Below are positions 14,501-20,715 of a DNA stretch of 64,000 nucleotides, in pieces. The DNA comes from Bagarius yarrelli (taxonomy: Eukaryota > Chordata > Actinopteri > Siluriformes > Sisoridae). The stretch is taken from positions 2,495,001-2,559,000 of the forward strand of contig VCAZ01000074.1 in the NCBI GenBank assembly GCA_005784505.1, given 5' to 3'. The notes beneath the pieces are model-generated. The model was not told the DNA's origin and searched no databases. It saw only the letters and a program-made list of their open reading frames with translations. Positions within the stretch are counted from its first letter, which is position 1, and each line of letters starts with the position of its first letter. A program made the translations under genes and the position numbers.

Positions 14501-16303
14501 CGAATTTGCTCCCAGATGCTGTAACGTGGCTGTACACCAGAGTGCTGAGCGGTCTGCAGATGCATGGACAGCATGACGGCTGCAACGCAGCACTAACGCA
14601 GCTCGCCCTGCTCATCTATGACGCGCTGGTATGATACGATTATTATTTTTAATGTTTTAATTAATTCCAGATATTCAGCCACTCTTTCTTTAGTTTAGCT
14701 GGCTTTAGGATATTATAAAATTGTCCTTTAATTATGTTGGATTATTAAAAAAAATGGTTGTAGTTCCTGAACCTTAGGCTAAAGTCTGTATTTCCTACAG
14801 TCACATCGGAATTCTTTTATTTTATGTTCATTGTTTTGGTGTGCAGAGGTAAAATTACTAAAATTGCCAATTTATGTCCAAATACTTATGGATTAGTGGA
14901 CATTTCTGTACTGATATCTGCTGGAAATGTTAATGTTAATGCTGTGTGTGTATACAGGGTGTCCCGTAAGTTTCCATACCTATAATATGGTATTATCTGC
15001 TCTACATGACTACCAATGTTTTAAAAACACATTTGGATCCGGGAAGTGGTGGCTCACGGTTAGGGTGTTGGACTGCCAACCCGGAGATTATGGGTTTGTT
15101 TCCCAGCTCCACCAAGCCACCACTGCTGGGCCCCTAGGTAAGGCCCTCAACCCCTAATTGCTTAGTTGTATAAAGAGATAAATGTAAGTCTCTCTGGATA
15201 AGGACGTCTGCCAAATGCTGGAAATGTAAATGTTCCTCCACTGCTGGAGAACATGTATAAGAACAGCTGAAGTTCTGCTTGTAATGGTGTTGGTGTGCGG
15301 TTCCTTGAGATGATTTATGTTTTGTATCTTTTGCTGATACATCATGTCCTTCAAATGCTCCCAAAGATAAAAATCAAGTGGGGGAAGTTGTGGAGATCTG
15401 AGAAAATAGTTTTCATAATAAATTATTGTTTTCTTTGTTTGGAAACTTATAGGACACCCTGTCTGGGGACATTTTAGAAGAATTGTATCACGAATATTTA
15501 CCGAAAAGTCATGAAATTTTATATGTAAAAATGTGTCCCAACCCTGTATGTTAATTATTAAATACATTCTGTTCTCAAATCCCATCTTACAACGTACAGA
15601 AAAACTGTGACATCGATCATACACAGTGACACAAATGATCTCCACTGACTGACTCTGTCCACAGAGACCTCAATACGCAGAACTGCGTGCCATCATGAAC
15701 CAGATCCCCGACATCCAACCTGATCTGCTAGAACAGTTCGACCAGAGAACCATTAACCCTGCTGCACAGAAAGTTGGAGAAAAGAAGAAAAAAGACCAGT
15801 TTAAGAAGCTCATCGCAGGAGCCGTAGGGGTAAGAGACACACTGTCCACCAGGGGGAGCCGGCGAATAGCTTTAATTTGTTCACTAGTCTGTAAAGTTAA
15901 TAAAAACAATCAATTCAAATAATTATAATTGAGAAAATCCTTAATAATCAATTATCGGTCATCGATTGATCATGCCTATTCCTAATCAACGACTGGTAAA
16001 ATAAATGATTATTAAGAATTTTTTTCATTCATAATTATTTGAATTGTGATTGACAAAATTTTTAATAATCAGTTATCCATTATTGATTAATCATGCCTAT
16101 CGCTAATCGAGACTCTAAATTTCCTCTTTCTCCATGTCATGTTTTCTCCACAGAAACCTCTCGGGCAGCAGTTTAAGAAGGAGGTTCACATCCGAAACCT
16201 GCCCTCGCTCTTTAAGAAAGTGAAGCCTAACAAAGATGTCATGGTTGACGGCGAGAACGCTGGATTGGTCGCACTCTTTTCACCTGAACACGACGACCAT
16301 TAG
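55..16303 (+). CDS. xpo5: Exportin-5, 3' part of gene (23 coding exons; 5' end outside window)
   Basis: Exportin-5 is a karyopherin-beta family nuclear export receptor that carries pre-miRNA and other structured RNAs to the cytoplasm with Ran-GTP. The coding exons are 55-138, 213-338, 411-501, 596-724, 1441-1547, 1677-1832, 1984-2025, 3935-4024, 4105-4304, 4530-4629, 5416-5597, 7309-7409, 7715-7811, 9110-9246, 10555-10652, 10735-10781, 10912-11015, 11092-11151, 12961-13058, 14311-14418, 14491-14628, 15665-15829 and 16154-16303 (stop TAG). They total 2,610 nt, or 869 residues plus stop, and every junction is in phase. The product follows vertebrate XPO5 in order from FLAFTTHPSQ through EYSR.DFDSDEDFNAFF, LTQMEKCALIEALVLISNQF, GLQMHGQHDGC and KDQFKKLIAG to the C-terminal KEVHIRNLPSLFKK. 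The family is about 1,200 residues long, so roughly the first third is missing to the left. One intron (9,247-10,554) is AT-AC. No frameshift or early stop is seen, so the gene looks intact. Confidence 0.96.
213..338 (+). CDS. xpo5: xpo5 coding exon b
   Basis: The exon encodes 42 residues starting FLRSCTQATWGTIFRHEVL and ending in MTNLVK. It joins exon a to restore the THPSQ-FLRS junction known in exportin-5. The donor is AAG|GTGAGT and the phase is 0. Confidence 0.93.
411..501 (+). CDS. xpo5: xpo5 coding exon c
   Basis: The exon encodes TGFPSK through the acidic, highly conserved DFDSDEDFNAFF segment. It ends one base into a serine codon at the donor T|GTAAAC. The acceptor is tcgcag. Confidence 0.93.
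596..724 (+). CDS. xpo5: xpo5 coding exon d
   Basis: The exon reads FRAQQGDVVRHSCKI and then AGEWLQYQLNTT, matching the exportin-5 RAQQGEV...AGEWLKYQL stretch. It ends one base into a codon at CAGC|GTGAGT. The downstream acidic/serine linker is shorter than in mammals. Confidence 0.9.
1060..1153 (+). repeat. (TCTA)n microsatellite in an xpo5 intron
   Basis: This is an almost perfect tetranucleotide run of more than 20 copies. The open reading frame across it is an artefact of the repeat. Confidence 0.95.
1441..1547 (+). CDS. xpo5: xpo5 coding exon e
   Basis: The exon encodes GICSMFSPAAVQWEAMTYF and continues to FKVLEKE. It matches the exportin-5 CSVFSPSFVQWEAMT region. The acceptor is aaacag and the donor is GAG|GTATAA. 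Confidence 0.9.
1677..1832 (+). CDS. xpo5: xpo5 coding exon f
   Basis: The exon encodes 52 residues that include DPVILSCVLTNLSTLFPFV and RPEFLPQVFFK. Both are strongly conserved HEAT-repeat segments of exportin-5. The donor is AAG|GTGAGA and the phase is 0. Confidence 0.95.
1984..2025 (+). CDS. xpo5: xpo5 coding exon g (42-nt micro-exon)
   Basis: This short exon encodes LFPAITFEVVEESK, matching LFSSVTFETVEESK of mammals. The acceptor is ttcaag and the donor is AAG|GTAAGA. It precedes a 1.9-kb intron full of repeats. Confidence 0.92.
2045..2500 (+). repeat. Dispersed teleost repeat D (ATTTGTATAGCGCTTTTCAC family)
   Basis: The copy carries the landmarks AGCGCTTTTCACAATGG, CAAAGCAGCTTTACA, TGATGAGCAAGCC and GAGGAACCAGACTCA. 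The same landmarks recur at 37,800-38,200, 50,395-50,462 and 61,690-62,400, so this is a dispersed family. I know it as common in fish genomes but cannot name it. It lies in an xpo5 intron. Confidence 0.75.
2502..2560 (+). repeat. (GA)n microsatellite
   Basis: A purine dinucleotide run sits just after the dispersed repeat. The related copy at 62,080-62,120 also has a GA/GAAA-rich stretch at the same place, so the run probably arose inside the element. Confidence 0.9.
2860..3165 (+). repeat. Pentanucleotide array, mixed ATTCT and GTCCT units
   Basis: About 60 five-base units in which TATTC-type and CTGTC-type variants alternate in blocks. All three forward frames are open across it because a 5-bp unit without stops reads through in every frame; none is a gene. 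Confidence 0.92.
3480..3785 (+). mobile_element. Decayed Tc1-like fragment (family recurring at 27.65, 38.5 and 60.2 kb)
   Basis: The stretch with GATGCTGGAACATTC, AATGCAGTGCTACAACATTC and AGACGACTACGTGCTTC matches a widespread fish DNA-transposon family with transposase of Tc1 type. Frames are broken throughout. It lies in the intron after exon g. Confidence 0.55.
3935..4024 (+). CDS. xpo5: xpo5 coding exon h
   Basis: The exon encodes APRTRAVKNVRRHACSAIIK and then MCRDYPDFIL. It is nearly identical to the mammalian protein. It is phase 0 on both sides, with donor CTG|GTATAC. Confidence 0.95.
4105..4304 (+). CDS. xpo5: xpo5 coding exon i
   Basis: The exon encodes PCFDMLYARVKELFTNELLL, then LTQMEKCALIEALVLISNQF and EELVAPVTALWLSEEMR. 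It ends two bases into an AGT codon at CAG|GTACTG. It is one of the best conserved parts of the gene. Confidence 0.96.
4388..4510 (+). mobile_element. Non-LTR retrotransposon ORF fragment (family L)
   Basis: The frame reads VVLRKRQVAELKMLSF, a conserved segment just downstream of the AMMYGLETV motif of a LINE reverse-transcriptase reading frame. Other parts of the same reading frame occur at 13.2, 17.35, 23.4 and 30.3 kb. It is a short, dead fragment in the intron before exon j. Confidence 0.65.
4530..4629 (+). CDS. xpo5: xpo5 coding exon j
   Basis: The exon encodes VLSDPASFLSFIGADQ and then EDQMGINRSR, aligned with VLSDVDAFIAYVGTDQ and EDPCGLNRAR of mammals. The acceptor is ctgcag and the donor is CGG|GTAAAT. 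Confidence 0.92.
5416..5597 (+). CDS. xpo5: xpo5 coding exon k
   Basis: The exon encodes ISFCVYTLLGVVKRARWP, then EEAKAGGFIVGYTPAG and RNPCTEPV. It ends two bases into an arginine codon at CAG|GTAACA. It matches the exportin-5 FCVYSILGVVKRTCWP region. Confidence 0.95.
5598..7020 (+). other. xpo5 intron, mostly unrecognised AT-rich sequence
   Basis: I see no coding exon, clear repeat family or conserved motif here. The 6,240-6,660 part mixes ATCACGATATTATCGC-like and other AT-rich unique sequence. Confidence 0.5.
7023..7211 (+). repeat. Family-A tRNA-derived SINE
   Basis: The copy has the degenerate head GCGCAGTGCTTAAGG, the B-box-like AGGGTTCAATTACC, the body TGGGCCCCTAAGCAAGGCCC and the tail CTGGATAAGGGTGTCTGCC. 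It is in sense orientation within xpo5. Confidence 0.85.
7309..7409 (+). CDS. xpo5: xpo5 coding exon l
   Basis: The exon encodes TQNSLYLPENLCRLSETFSR and then AYDVMDVEKNLIL. It corresponds to THNTLYAPEMLAKMAEPF of mammals, so it is more divergent than its neighbours. It ends one base into a glycine codon (TTAG|GTACAT). Confidence 0.88.
7595..7660 (+). mobile_element. Short end fragment of a DNA transposon
   Basis: The sequence TGGTCCCAATACTTTTGTCC followed by ATATGATGTA resembles the terminal part of the fish family seen at 3.5 and 60.2 kb. Only this end survives. Confidence 0.4.
7715..7811 (+). CDS. xpo5: xpo5 coding exon m
   Basis: The exon encodes GISQPLMDVYDCPVYKSALE and then RMQGFLCTLYDN. 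It matches GLPQPLLELNDSPVFKTVLE with RMQRFFSTLYEN of mammals. It ends two bases into a Cys codon at CTG|GTGAGG. Confidence 0.92.
8655..8838 (+). repeat. Family-A tRNA-derived SINE
   Basis: The head AGTGCAGTGGTTAAGGTGTT, B box TGTTCGATTCCC and tail CTCTGGATAAGGACTTCTGC are all present. It lies in sense orientation in the intron before exon n. Confidence 0.9.
9110..9246 (+). CDS. xpo5: xpo5 coding exon n (followed by AT-AC intron)
   Basis: The exon encodes YNVLGHAGLALLQDFYTIDG and continues to HVPDHRLRPFI. It must end at 9246, one base into an arginine codon, because only then does it rejoin VFMKPLV of the next exon. The base after it begins ATATCCTTTA, the U12-type AT-AC donor, and there is no GT there. 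Confidence 0.9.
9380..9970 (+). mobile_element. Decayed Tc1-like transposon inside the AT-AC intron
   Basis: The left part has ATCGATCAGGTAGAACATGG, as in the terminal region of a common fish Tc1 family. It is followed by GGGCCAAATTGTGATGGCTA, TGGTCAGTATCTATTAAAAG and TTACCTGGGAAACAAATGGC, in the order of that family's transposase gene. The frame is broken many times and the 3' half is gone. Confidence 0.7.
10075..10330 (+). mobile_element. Transposon fragment, first of a direct pair
   Basis: The segment from CCACCAGGTTTGC to GCTGCCTATGTGAAA shares long stretches with 11,960-12,215, such as CTCCATGTTTGATGGTGG and GTTGTTCTGTCCCCTTAG. The text resembles the antisense of a Tc1-like transposase gene. 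Both copies are non-functional. Confidence 0.55.
10555..10652 (+). CDS. xpo5: xpo5 coding exon o (preceded by AC acceptor)
   Basis: The exon encodes VFMKPLVTSCPPEYYESLLC and then PVLGYLFSHLLQ. It aligns with VFVKPLVLFCPPEHYEALVS. It opens with GG after an AC acceptor, since no AG lies at the junction. The donor is CAG|GTAAAA. Confidence 0.92.
10735..10781 (+). CDS. xpo5: xpo5 coding exon p (47-nt micro-exon)
   Basis: The exon encodes RLNLRWQIINQRTSV, matching RLSQKWQVINQRSLL of mammals. It ends two bases into a Cys codon at GTG|GTAAGT. The acceptor is cacag. Confidence 0.92.
10912..11015 (+). CDS. xpo5: xpo5 coding exon q
   Basis: The exon encodes an acidic DDDEEYEEN stretch, then SQEMLEDRLVRLATREVMDL. 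It aligns with the exportin-5 SQEMLEEQLVRMLTREVMDL segment. It ends one base into a codon at TCT|GTGAGT. Confidence 0.95.
11092..11151 (+). CDS. xpo5: xpo5 coding exon r
   Basis: The 60-nt exon encodes IACISRKFPEPAANREDAD and sits at the variable VCCVSKKG region of the mammalian protein. The phases fit both neighbours. The donor is CG|GTACCT. Confidence 0.87.
11256..11605. mobile_element. hAT-like non-autonomous element, nearly complete
   Basis: Terminal inverted repeats CAGTGGTTCCCAAAC and GTTTGGAAACCACTG bound about 350 bp that encode nothing. Imperfect 8-bp flanks (cttcaaac / gttcaagc) fit a hAT target duplication. A second copy at about 46,365-47,225 shares the interior, including GGAAAGCGAAACCTGC and TATGTAACAGTGTTCA. 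Confidence 0.75.
11700..11868 (+). repeat. Family-A SINE, tail rearranged
   Basis: The head GGGAGCTCAGTAATAAGG, B-box-like GGTTCAATTCTCAG and body TGGGCCCTTGATCAAGACCC are clear. The CCCTTAACCCCCAATTGC motif is duplicated and the usual CTGGATAAGG tail is lost. Confidence 0.8.
11955..12218 (+). mobile_element. Transposon fragment, second of a direct pair
   Basis: It repeats the 10,075-10,330 segment, again ending TTCATAGGCTGCCTATGTG. The two copies lie in different xpo5 introns about 1.9 kb apart in the same orientation, so they are either separate insertions or an old duplication. Confidence 0.55.
12450..12680 (+). repeat. Family-B tRNA-derived SINE
   Basis: The A box is TGGCTCAAATGG and the body has CTTGAGCAAGACCCTTAACC, GGGGCGCTGTATCATAGCTG and ACCCTGTGTTCTGACC. 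The same body occurs in the reverse direction at 31.9, 32.5 and 43.5 kb. This copy has an internal duplication around CCCCACCA. Confidence 0.8.
12961..13058 (+). CDS. xpo5: xpo5 coding exon s
   Basis: The exon encodes DEEMMATDSAQL and then ELTELGKCLLKHE. It aligns with DDEEMMATEV and ELTDLGKCLMKHE of mammals. The acceptor is tttaag and the donor is GAG|GTAAAT. Confidence 0.93.
13205..13500 (+). mobile_element. LINE 3' end, family L (C-terminus of RT ORF)
   Basis: The frame reads RWFGHVQRRDSEYIGRRM, then RGRPKRRYMDLINEDMKL, then a run to LAVATPKREQPKGEEDE. This is the well-known C-terminal tail of a non-LTR retrotransposon polyprotein. It is a 5'-truncated dead copy in the intron after exon s. 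Confidence 0.8.
14311..14418 (+). CDS. xpo5: xpo5 coding exon t
   Basis: The exon encodes EIYMNLLAISYNSLSWRDTT and then CQRVVTLICWTLIRQ. It aligns with ALLITAFNSLAWKDTLSCQR. It is phase 0 on both sides, with donor CAG|GTACCA. Confidence 0.92.
14491..14628 (+). CDS. xpo5: xpo5 coding exon u
   Basis: The exon encodes NLLPDAVTWLYTRVL, then SGLQMHGQHDGCNAALTQLA and IYDAL. GLQMHGQHDGC is a highly conserved exportin-5 signature. The intron before it is only 72 nt. The donor is CTG|GTATGA. Confidence 0.95.
14955..15463. mobile_element. mariner-like element with a SINE inserted in it
   Basis: Terminal inverted repeats ACAGGGTGTCCCGTAAGTTT and GGAAACTTATAGGACACCCTG bound the element. The minus strand encodes a transposase remnant near the right side (LPPLDFYLWEHLKD), typical of the mariner-type C-terminal catalytic region. 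A family-A SINE splits it at 15,041-15,232. A shorter relative is at 43,735-43,893. Confidence 0.75.
15041..15232 (+). repeat. Family-A tRNA-derived SINE, full length
   Basis: The A box TGGCTCACGGTTAGG, B-box-like GGGTTTGTTTCCC, body CTGGGCCCCTAGGTAAGGCC and tail CTCTGGATAAGGACGTCTGC are intact. It is nested in the mariner-like element. Confidence 0.9.
15665..15829 (+). CDS. xpo5: xpo5 coding exon v
   Basis: The exon encodes RPQYAELRAIMNQIPDIQ, then LLEQFDQRTINPAAQKVGEK and KDQFKKLIAGAVG. It matches the exportin-5 C-terminal region. The acceptor is ccacag and the donor is GGG|GTAAGA. Confidence 0.95.
15915..16120 (+). repeat. Short AT-rich tandem duplication in last xpo5 intron
   Basis: Two copies about 117 bp apart share CTTAATAATCA..TATC and GATCATGCCTATTCCTAATC-like text. 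No function is apparent. Confidence 0.6.
16154..16303 (+). CDS. xpo5: xpo5 last coding exon with stop
   Basis: The exon encodes KPLGQQFKKEVHIRNLPSLF and ends LVALFSPEHDDH, with TAG at 16301-16303. The C-terminus fits mammalian exportin-5, which ends in a GLATIF-type motif, and is a few residues longer. Confidence 0.95.
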   Translation, partial: KPLGQQFKKEVHIRNLPSLFKKVKPNKDVMVDGENAGLVALFSPEHDDH

Positions 16304-16660
16304 ATTTTTGTGTTTTGATGGGGGTTTTTTTTGTTTTTTTTTTTTTTATTATTAAACAATCACTTTATTACATCCTGCCTAACAAACCGGTTGGTACAAG
16401 ACATTTTTGTCCAAACGACATAGAAATAAACGGACGAGTTTGAGAGGAAAAAAAACAGGGGGAAAGAAAGAAAGTAAAATAATGAGGCAGATCTTCAGTG
16501 TTCTCTTCAGTTTCGAGAGCTACATTCCATTACGTTTATTTAAACAACTAGTGCAACACTAATTAGGATGAATAGTTTGTGTACAGAAGGCAGTGTGTAA
16601 AAAGTGTTGTTTTGTTTCTATTTGGATGTTTTTAATAAATGTAGATTTCAAAGATCTATA
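16304..16660 (+). other. xpo5: xpo5 3' UTR with candidate polyadenylation signals
   Basis: AT-rich sequence follows the stop codon. AATAAA motifs lie at 16425-16430 and 16634-16639; the second, in a TTTTAATAAATG context, is the better placed signal. The exact end cannot be fixed without transcripts. Confidence 0.6.
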
Positions 16661-16739
16661 AATTGTAGTGCAGCTTCTCAATGTTCTACCTTTTCTTTAC
16701 CTTAAATAGCTGGAGCAAAAGCTAACGTTCATAAGATCA

Positions 16740-17100
16740 CACTATTCAGGGTTTTATAGTGTGTGCATGTGTATATATTTTATTTATATATCATATATCT
16801 ATATATATCTAGGGTTAGGGTGTATATATCACACACACACACATACATACATACATACAATACATGTGTGTATATATATTTACATATACATACATACCTG
16901 ATCCTCCATTTACCAGTCCTACCTTAACCAGTGTGCTACCATTTCCCCTGTACACATCAAAACACATGATCACCTGTACAAATCAACACACCATCAAAAC
17001 ACACTTGATTGCCTGTTTACATCAACACACATTATCACCTGTACACATTAACACACCATCAAAACACACTTGATTACCTGTTCACATCAACACACATGAT
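16740..17100 (+). repeat. Simple (TA/CA/CATA) repeats and CAACACACA-rich minisatellite
   Basis: Low-complexity TATA, CACA and CATA runs are followed by about four loose copies of a unit around CCTGTACACATCAACACAC. One AGGGTTAGGG occurs but it is a single copy, not telomeric sequence. Confidence 0.75.
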
Positions 17101-17116
17101 GACCCCCAGTTGTATT

Positions 17117-17160
17117 AAAAAAGTCGGTTAAGGACGTCTGCTAAATGCCATAAATGTAAA
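17117..17160 (+). repeat. Family-A SINE tail fragment
   Basis: Only AAGGACGTCTGCTAAATGCC and a TAAATG tail remain. Confidence 0.7.
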
Positions 17161-17344
17161 TAAGAGGGTTAAGCAGACATCAATTTCTTAGCTAATTATT
17201 TAACTGCACTTTTCAGGCTCAGCTTCTGATTCGATCGATTATTAGTCGATTATTATTAGTTTTGCTGTGCTGCAGGCACCAAATTACGATCTACTAAATC
17301 TATTACAGTTACAACATTTAGCAGACGCCCTAAACCGGATCAAC

Positions 17345-17640
17345 GTACGAAAGTGCTTTGAGTCTCATCATTGGACAGATCAAGACTGGTACTGGTACAA
17401 GATTGGCGACTTGTCCAGGGTGTCCACCTTCAGCAGGACAGTGGTTAGGTGTGCAGTAGGTCAGACAGAGGAATTCAAAGTGAAGGTGGGAGTGCAACAG
17501 GGATCGGCTCTGAGGCCCTTCTTGTTAGCAGTGGTGATGGATCGGTTAACAGACGAGGTCAGACAAGATCCTTTGGACGATCATGTTTCCAAATGACATT
17601 GTGATAGGTAGTGGGAGCAGGTGGAGGAAAAACTTGATGG
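17345..17640 (+). mobile_element. LINE reverse-transcriptase fragment, family L
   Basis: The frame reads VRCAVGQTEEFKVKVGVQQG, then SALRPFLLAVVMDRLTDEV. This is the RT region just before the catalytic FADD box. Past a frameshift near 17,580 the box reads FPND instead of FADD, so the copy is dead. A reversed SINE tail (17,303-17,331) abuts it and a V-SINE tail follows. Confidence 0.75.
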
Positions 17641-17641
17641 A

Positions 17642-17716
17642 CGGCCAGGATAGACTCCACCAGATCCCCGAATTAGGGAATAAGCGGGTATAAAAGATGA
17701 ATAAATAAATGAATGA
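17642..17716 (+). repeat. V-SINE-type 3' end
   Basis: The tail CCCCGAATTAGGGAATAAGC followed by GGGTATAAAAGATGAATAAA matches the end of the full copy at 19,640-19,995. Confidence 0.75.
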
Positions 17717-18169
17717 TCTCTTATTTTTTAAGTTTTTCATGGCATTTAAGTTCAAATTTGTCTATAAAATGAGAAATAAGTTTTGTATTTGGGGTAAAAA
17801 GCGCACCTATTATTACGGCTAAAGGGGCAGTAAAAGTGTTAACCCCCAATCCGAACACTTTACATCGACAGCATAGACATAAATCAGATCCTAAATCAGG
17901 TAAATTACGTATTTGTTAATGTTATGCTACCGTTCGATTGGTCGATACAATTTATAAGAGAAATTAATGACCCTTTCCATCAATTACTATCTAGTAGTTG
18001 CTTGGGGGCCGTGTGCAAGGCGCGTTGATATACAGCACGTCTTCCCACCTCACTTCCTGTCCGAATATATAGTTAAAAAAATTCAAAAAGAATGAATGTA
18101 AGTTCTCTATAGAGGACATACTATGAGTATTAATCGCGTTGGAAATCACATTCTTCCTTGCTCGCTTAC

Positions 18170-18172
18170 TCT

Positions 18173-18221
<49 letters not shown>

Positions 18222-18440
18222 TTCCCTTTCTTTCTTTCGTTCCCTCTTTCCTTTCTTGCTTGCTCACTCTTCCGCTCTCTCTTTTTCTCCCCCTCTTTAT
18301 TTTTTTCTTTCTATCCTGCTTCCTCCCTCTCTCTTTCTCTCTTTATTTTTTTTTTTTTTTCTTTCTTCCTTTCTTTCTTTCTTTCTCTCTCTCTCTCTTT
18401 CTCTCTCTCTGTCACTCGCTCTCTGTTTCCTTTTCTCTAT
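18170..18440 (+). repeat. Long pyrimidine tract, (TC)n and (TTTC)n
   Basis: About 260 bases are almost pure C/T on this strand, with a mirror purine strand. All forward frames stay open through it, giving apparent Ser/Leu/Phe-rich proteins that are artefacts. Confidence 0.95.
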
Positions 18441-18519
18441 CTCTGTCTGTTAATTGCTGTGACTTTATGCCCTATAAGACATAAACCAGAAAAAAGACAG
18501 AGACCAGAAGTGCACACAG

Positions 18520-18643
18520 ACACACACACACACACACACATATTAGGAGCCTGGAGGCACACTCTACACACCAACATTTGTCTGTTTCTCCAGACCAATA
18601 ATATGTGCCATATTAATACGAACACACGAATAAGTGGGTGGGG

Positions 18644-18679
<36 letters not shown>

Positions 18680-18800
18680 GGAGGGTTTTGTGCTTATAGA
18701 CTGAGCATAGGAACATGGATAGAGGATTAACTATGCAGAATTATTATTATTTTTTTTTTTACCAAATACCCCACCTTTCCGTCCTGCCCGAAGGGGGCAT

Positions 18801-18846
<46 letters not shown>

Positions 18847-19010
18847 ACTAATCCTCTGGCTCAGACAGGACAGTAGCAGCAACAGCAACAGGACACACAC
18901 CCTCATATGCACACACCCAACCGCTCCAGGAAAGATGCTCCAACAAGGTACTTGATTTTTCTCTATTTTTCTCTGTTCTTTATCTTCTCTCTCTCTCTCT
19001 CTCTCTCTAA
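18520..19010 (+). repeat. Cluster of (CA)n, (GT)n and (TC)n microsatellites
   Basis: (CA)n lies at 18,523-18,541, (GT)n at 18,650-18,678, (TC)n at 18,802-18,842 and again at 18,984-19,008. An ATG in good context at 18,935 followed by a GT donor at 18,948 is noted but not called a gene. Confidence 0.9.
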
Positions 19011-19195
19011 TCCCGGGGAGATCCCTCACTTCAGCAGGACGAGCTTCTGAGTTCATAGCAGTGTTTACGGCCCTGTTCTGCTTACTTGGCAGAATGGCAG
19101 TGTGCTGATTAAGTGTGTGGTACTTTATGGTTAAATATAGAGCCGGATGATGAAGATGGAGAATCTGGATTGTTTTTTGGGGTAAACCTGAGAGC

Positions 19196-19620
19196 AGGGC
19201 CGAGCCGTGGCAAATGCTAGGGGGGCCGGGGCGATCTCTAGGGGCACCAAAAATGTTTTAATGATTTATTTTTCTTTATTACAAATACTACTTAAATACT
19301 ATAAATGTAAAATATTAAAAATAATTTTATTGGTCTCTCGACTCACCCCGGTTGGACGCATGATTAATCTTCGCCTGCTCAGCTGCACTTCCACACGGCG
19401 TCACATCAGTTAACTGATTGGGATAATTTATTAGTGAAGATATTTCACAATGTCAAAAAGACTGAAGCCGTCTAGGGCCCAGGGACGAAAAAAAAGCAGA
19501 AGATGGAGAAAAATGCGTCAAAGACAGAGGTAAATTTGTAAACCACAGTTGATGAGGTAAAAGTTGTTAACAAGGCTAAAAGTTTAAAATAGAAACATCT
19601 GGAGATCCAAGAGTTTGTAA
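19196..19620 (+). mobile_element. hAT-like transposon fragment
   Basis: The left edge CAGGGCCGAGCCGTGGCAAA followed by TGCTAGGGG resembles the end of a fish hAT family. A reading frame starting near 19,449 reads MSKRLKPSRAQGRKK, similar to the basic N-terminus of hAT-type transposases. It is truncated within about 170 bases. Confidence 0.5.
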
Positions 19621-19639
19621 AATAATTGTGATTTTTCGT

Positions 19640-19995
19640 ATTCATGGTGACTTAGTCATTAGCACGGTTGCCTCACAGCAAGAAGGTCCCGGGTTCGATT
19701 CCCCTGCAGGGGTCTTTATGTGTGGAGTTTGCATGTTCTACCTATACTTGCACTTGTTTACTCCGGGTTCTCCGGTTTCCTCCCACAGTCCAAAAACATG
19801 TATGTTAGATTGATTAGTGGTTCTAAATTGCCCATAGGAGTGTGTGTGAGTGTGAGTGTGGCCCTGTGATGGACTGGTGGCCTGTACAGGGTGTCCCCCT
19901 CCTGCCTTTCGCTCTTTCAGAGACGGCTGGGATAGACTCCAGCAGCCCCGAATTAGGGAATAAGCGGGTATAAAAGGTGAACGAATGAATAATAA
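19640..19995 (+). repeat. V-SINE (DANA/Mermaid-type), near full length
   Basis: It has GCCTCACAGCAAGAAGG, the B box GGGTTCGATTCCC, the conserved core TGTGGAGTTTGCATGTTC and CCTCCCACAGTCCAAAAACA, and the 3' end CCCCGAATTAGGGAATAAGC with a GAATGAAT tail. The core matches the domain shared by fish V-SINEs. Confidence 0.85.
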
Positions 19996-20284
19996 GACGT
20001 TTTAATAACATTTTTACACTACATAGTTGTGTAGTAGTTGTGACTTTATTGTATTGTTAACTTAATTCAGATAATTCAGGGATTTTTGTATTGAATTAAC
20101 TACAACGTGACTTCAAGTTGCTATTTATTAGAAAAGGTAATAAATTTCTCTCAGAAATGGTATTGACCAATCAAACAGCAGCATTAAGTTAACAAATACA
20201 AAAGTGTGTCAGCAGATTTAGGATTCATTCAATTACAACTATTCAATCGAGCTAAAGTGTTCACCCAGCGATAAACCCCCAGGC

Positions 20285-20715
20285 TGCACCTTTAAGTTCA
20301 AGTTCAAGTTTAAGGACCATATATAGCAGACGCAGTACACAGTGAAATGAAACAACGTTTCTCTAGGACCCCATGGTGCTACACAAAACAGCACAATTAC
20401 ACAAAACAACAAACAACAAAGAGCCACTTAACAGAACAACACAAAGCTAAAGACTCTATGGGAAGTGGTGGCTCATGGTAAAGGTGTTGGACTACCGACC
20501 TGAGGATTGTGGGTTCGATTTCCATCTCTACCAAGCCACCACTGCTGGGCCCCTGAACTAGGCCCTTAACTCCCAATTGCTTAGTTGTATAAAAATATAA
20601 GGTATAAGGGCGTCTGCCAAATGCTGTAAAGACTAGGAATAACCTGTCCCAGCAACATAAAGTGCATGTGTGCAACAGTCATGTGGGACAGTAAACAGTA
20701 CAAACATTAAACCCG
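20285..20715 (+). repeat. Dispersed repeat C, interrupted by a SINE
   Basis: The left part (GACGCAGTACACAGTGAAAT, AGGACCCCATGGTGCTACAC) and right part (CATAAAGTGCATGTGTGCAA) are separated by a SINE at 20,461-20,632. The inverted copy at 21,510-21,740 has them joined, which shows the SINE came later. Confidence 0.8.
20461..20632 (+). repeat. Family-A tRNA-derived SINE, full length
   Basis: It carries A box TGGCTCATGGTAAAGG, B box GGGTTCGATTTCC, body TGGGCCCCTGAACTAGGCCC and tail GGGCGTCTGCCAAATGCTG. It is nested in repeat C. Confidence 0.9.

Noticed and set aside
15041..15110. A and B boxes like those of a tRNA gene
   Set aside because: They belong to a SINE head; no cloverleaf or anticodon arm can be folded, and many copies share the same SINE body.
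16801..16822. Telomere-like AGGGTTAGGG
   Set aside because: It is a single occurrence in a TA-rich tract, not an array.
18123..18704. 193-codon Ser/Leu/Phe-rich ORF
   Set aside because: It is a read-through of TC and CA/GT tracts.
18935..18947. ATG in good context (ATGCTCCAACAAG) followed by a GT donor, possibly a first exon joining 29,736
   Set aside because: It can join in phase to 29,736 only in the alternative frame, where codon use is poor, and no promoter or homology supports it.
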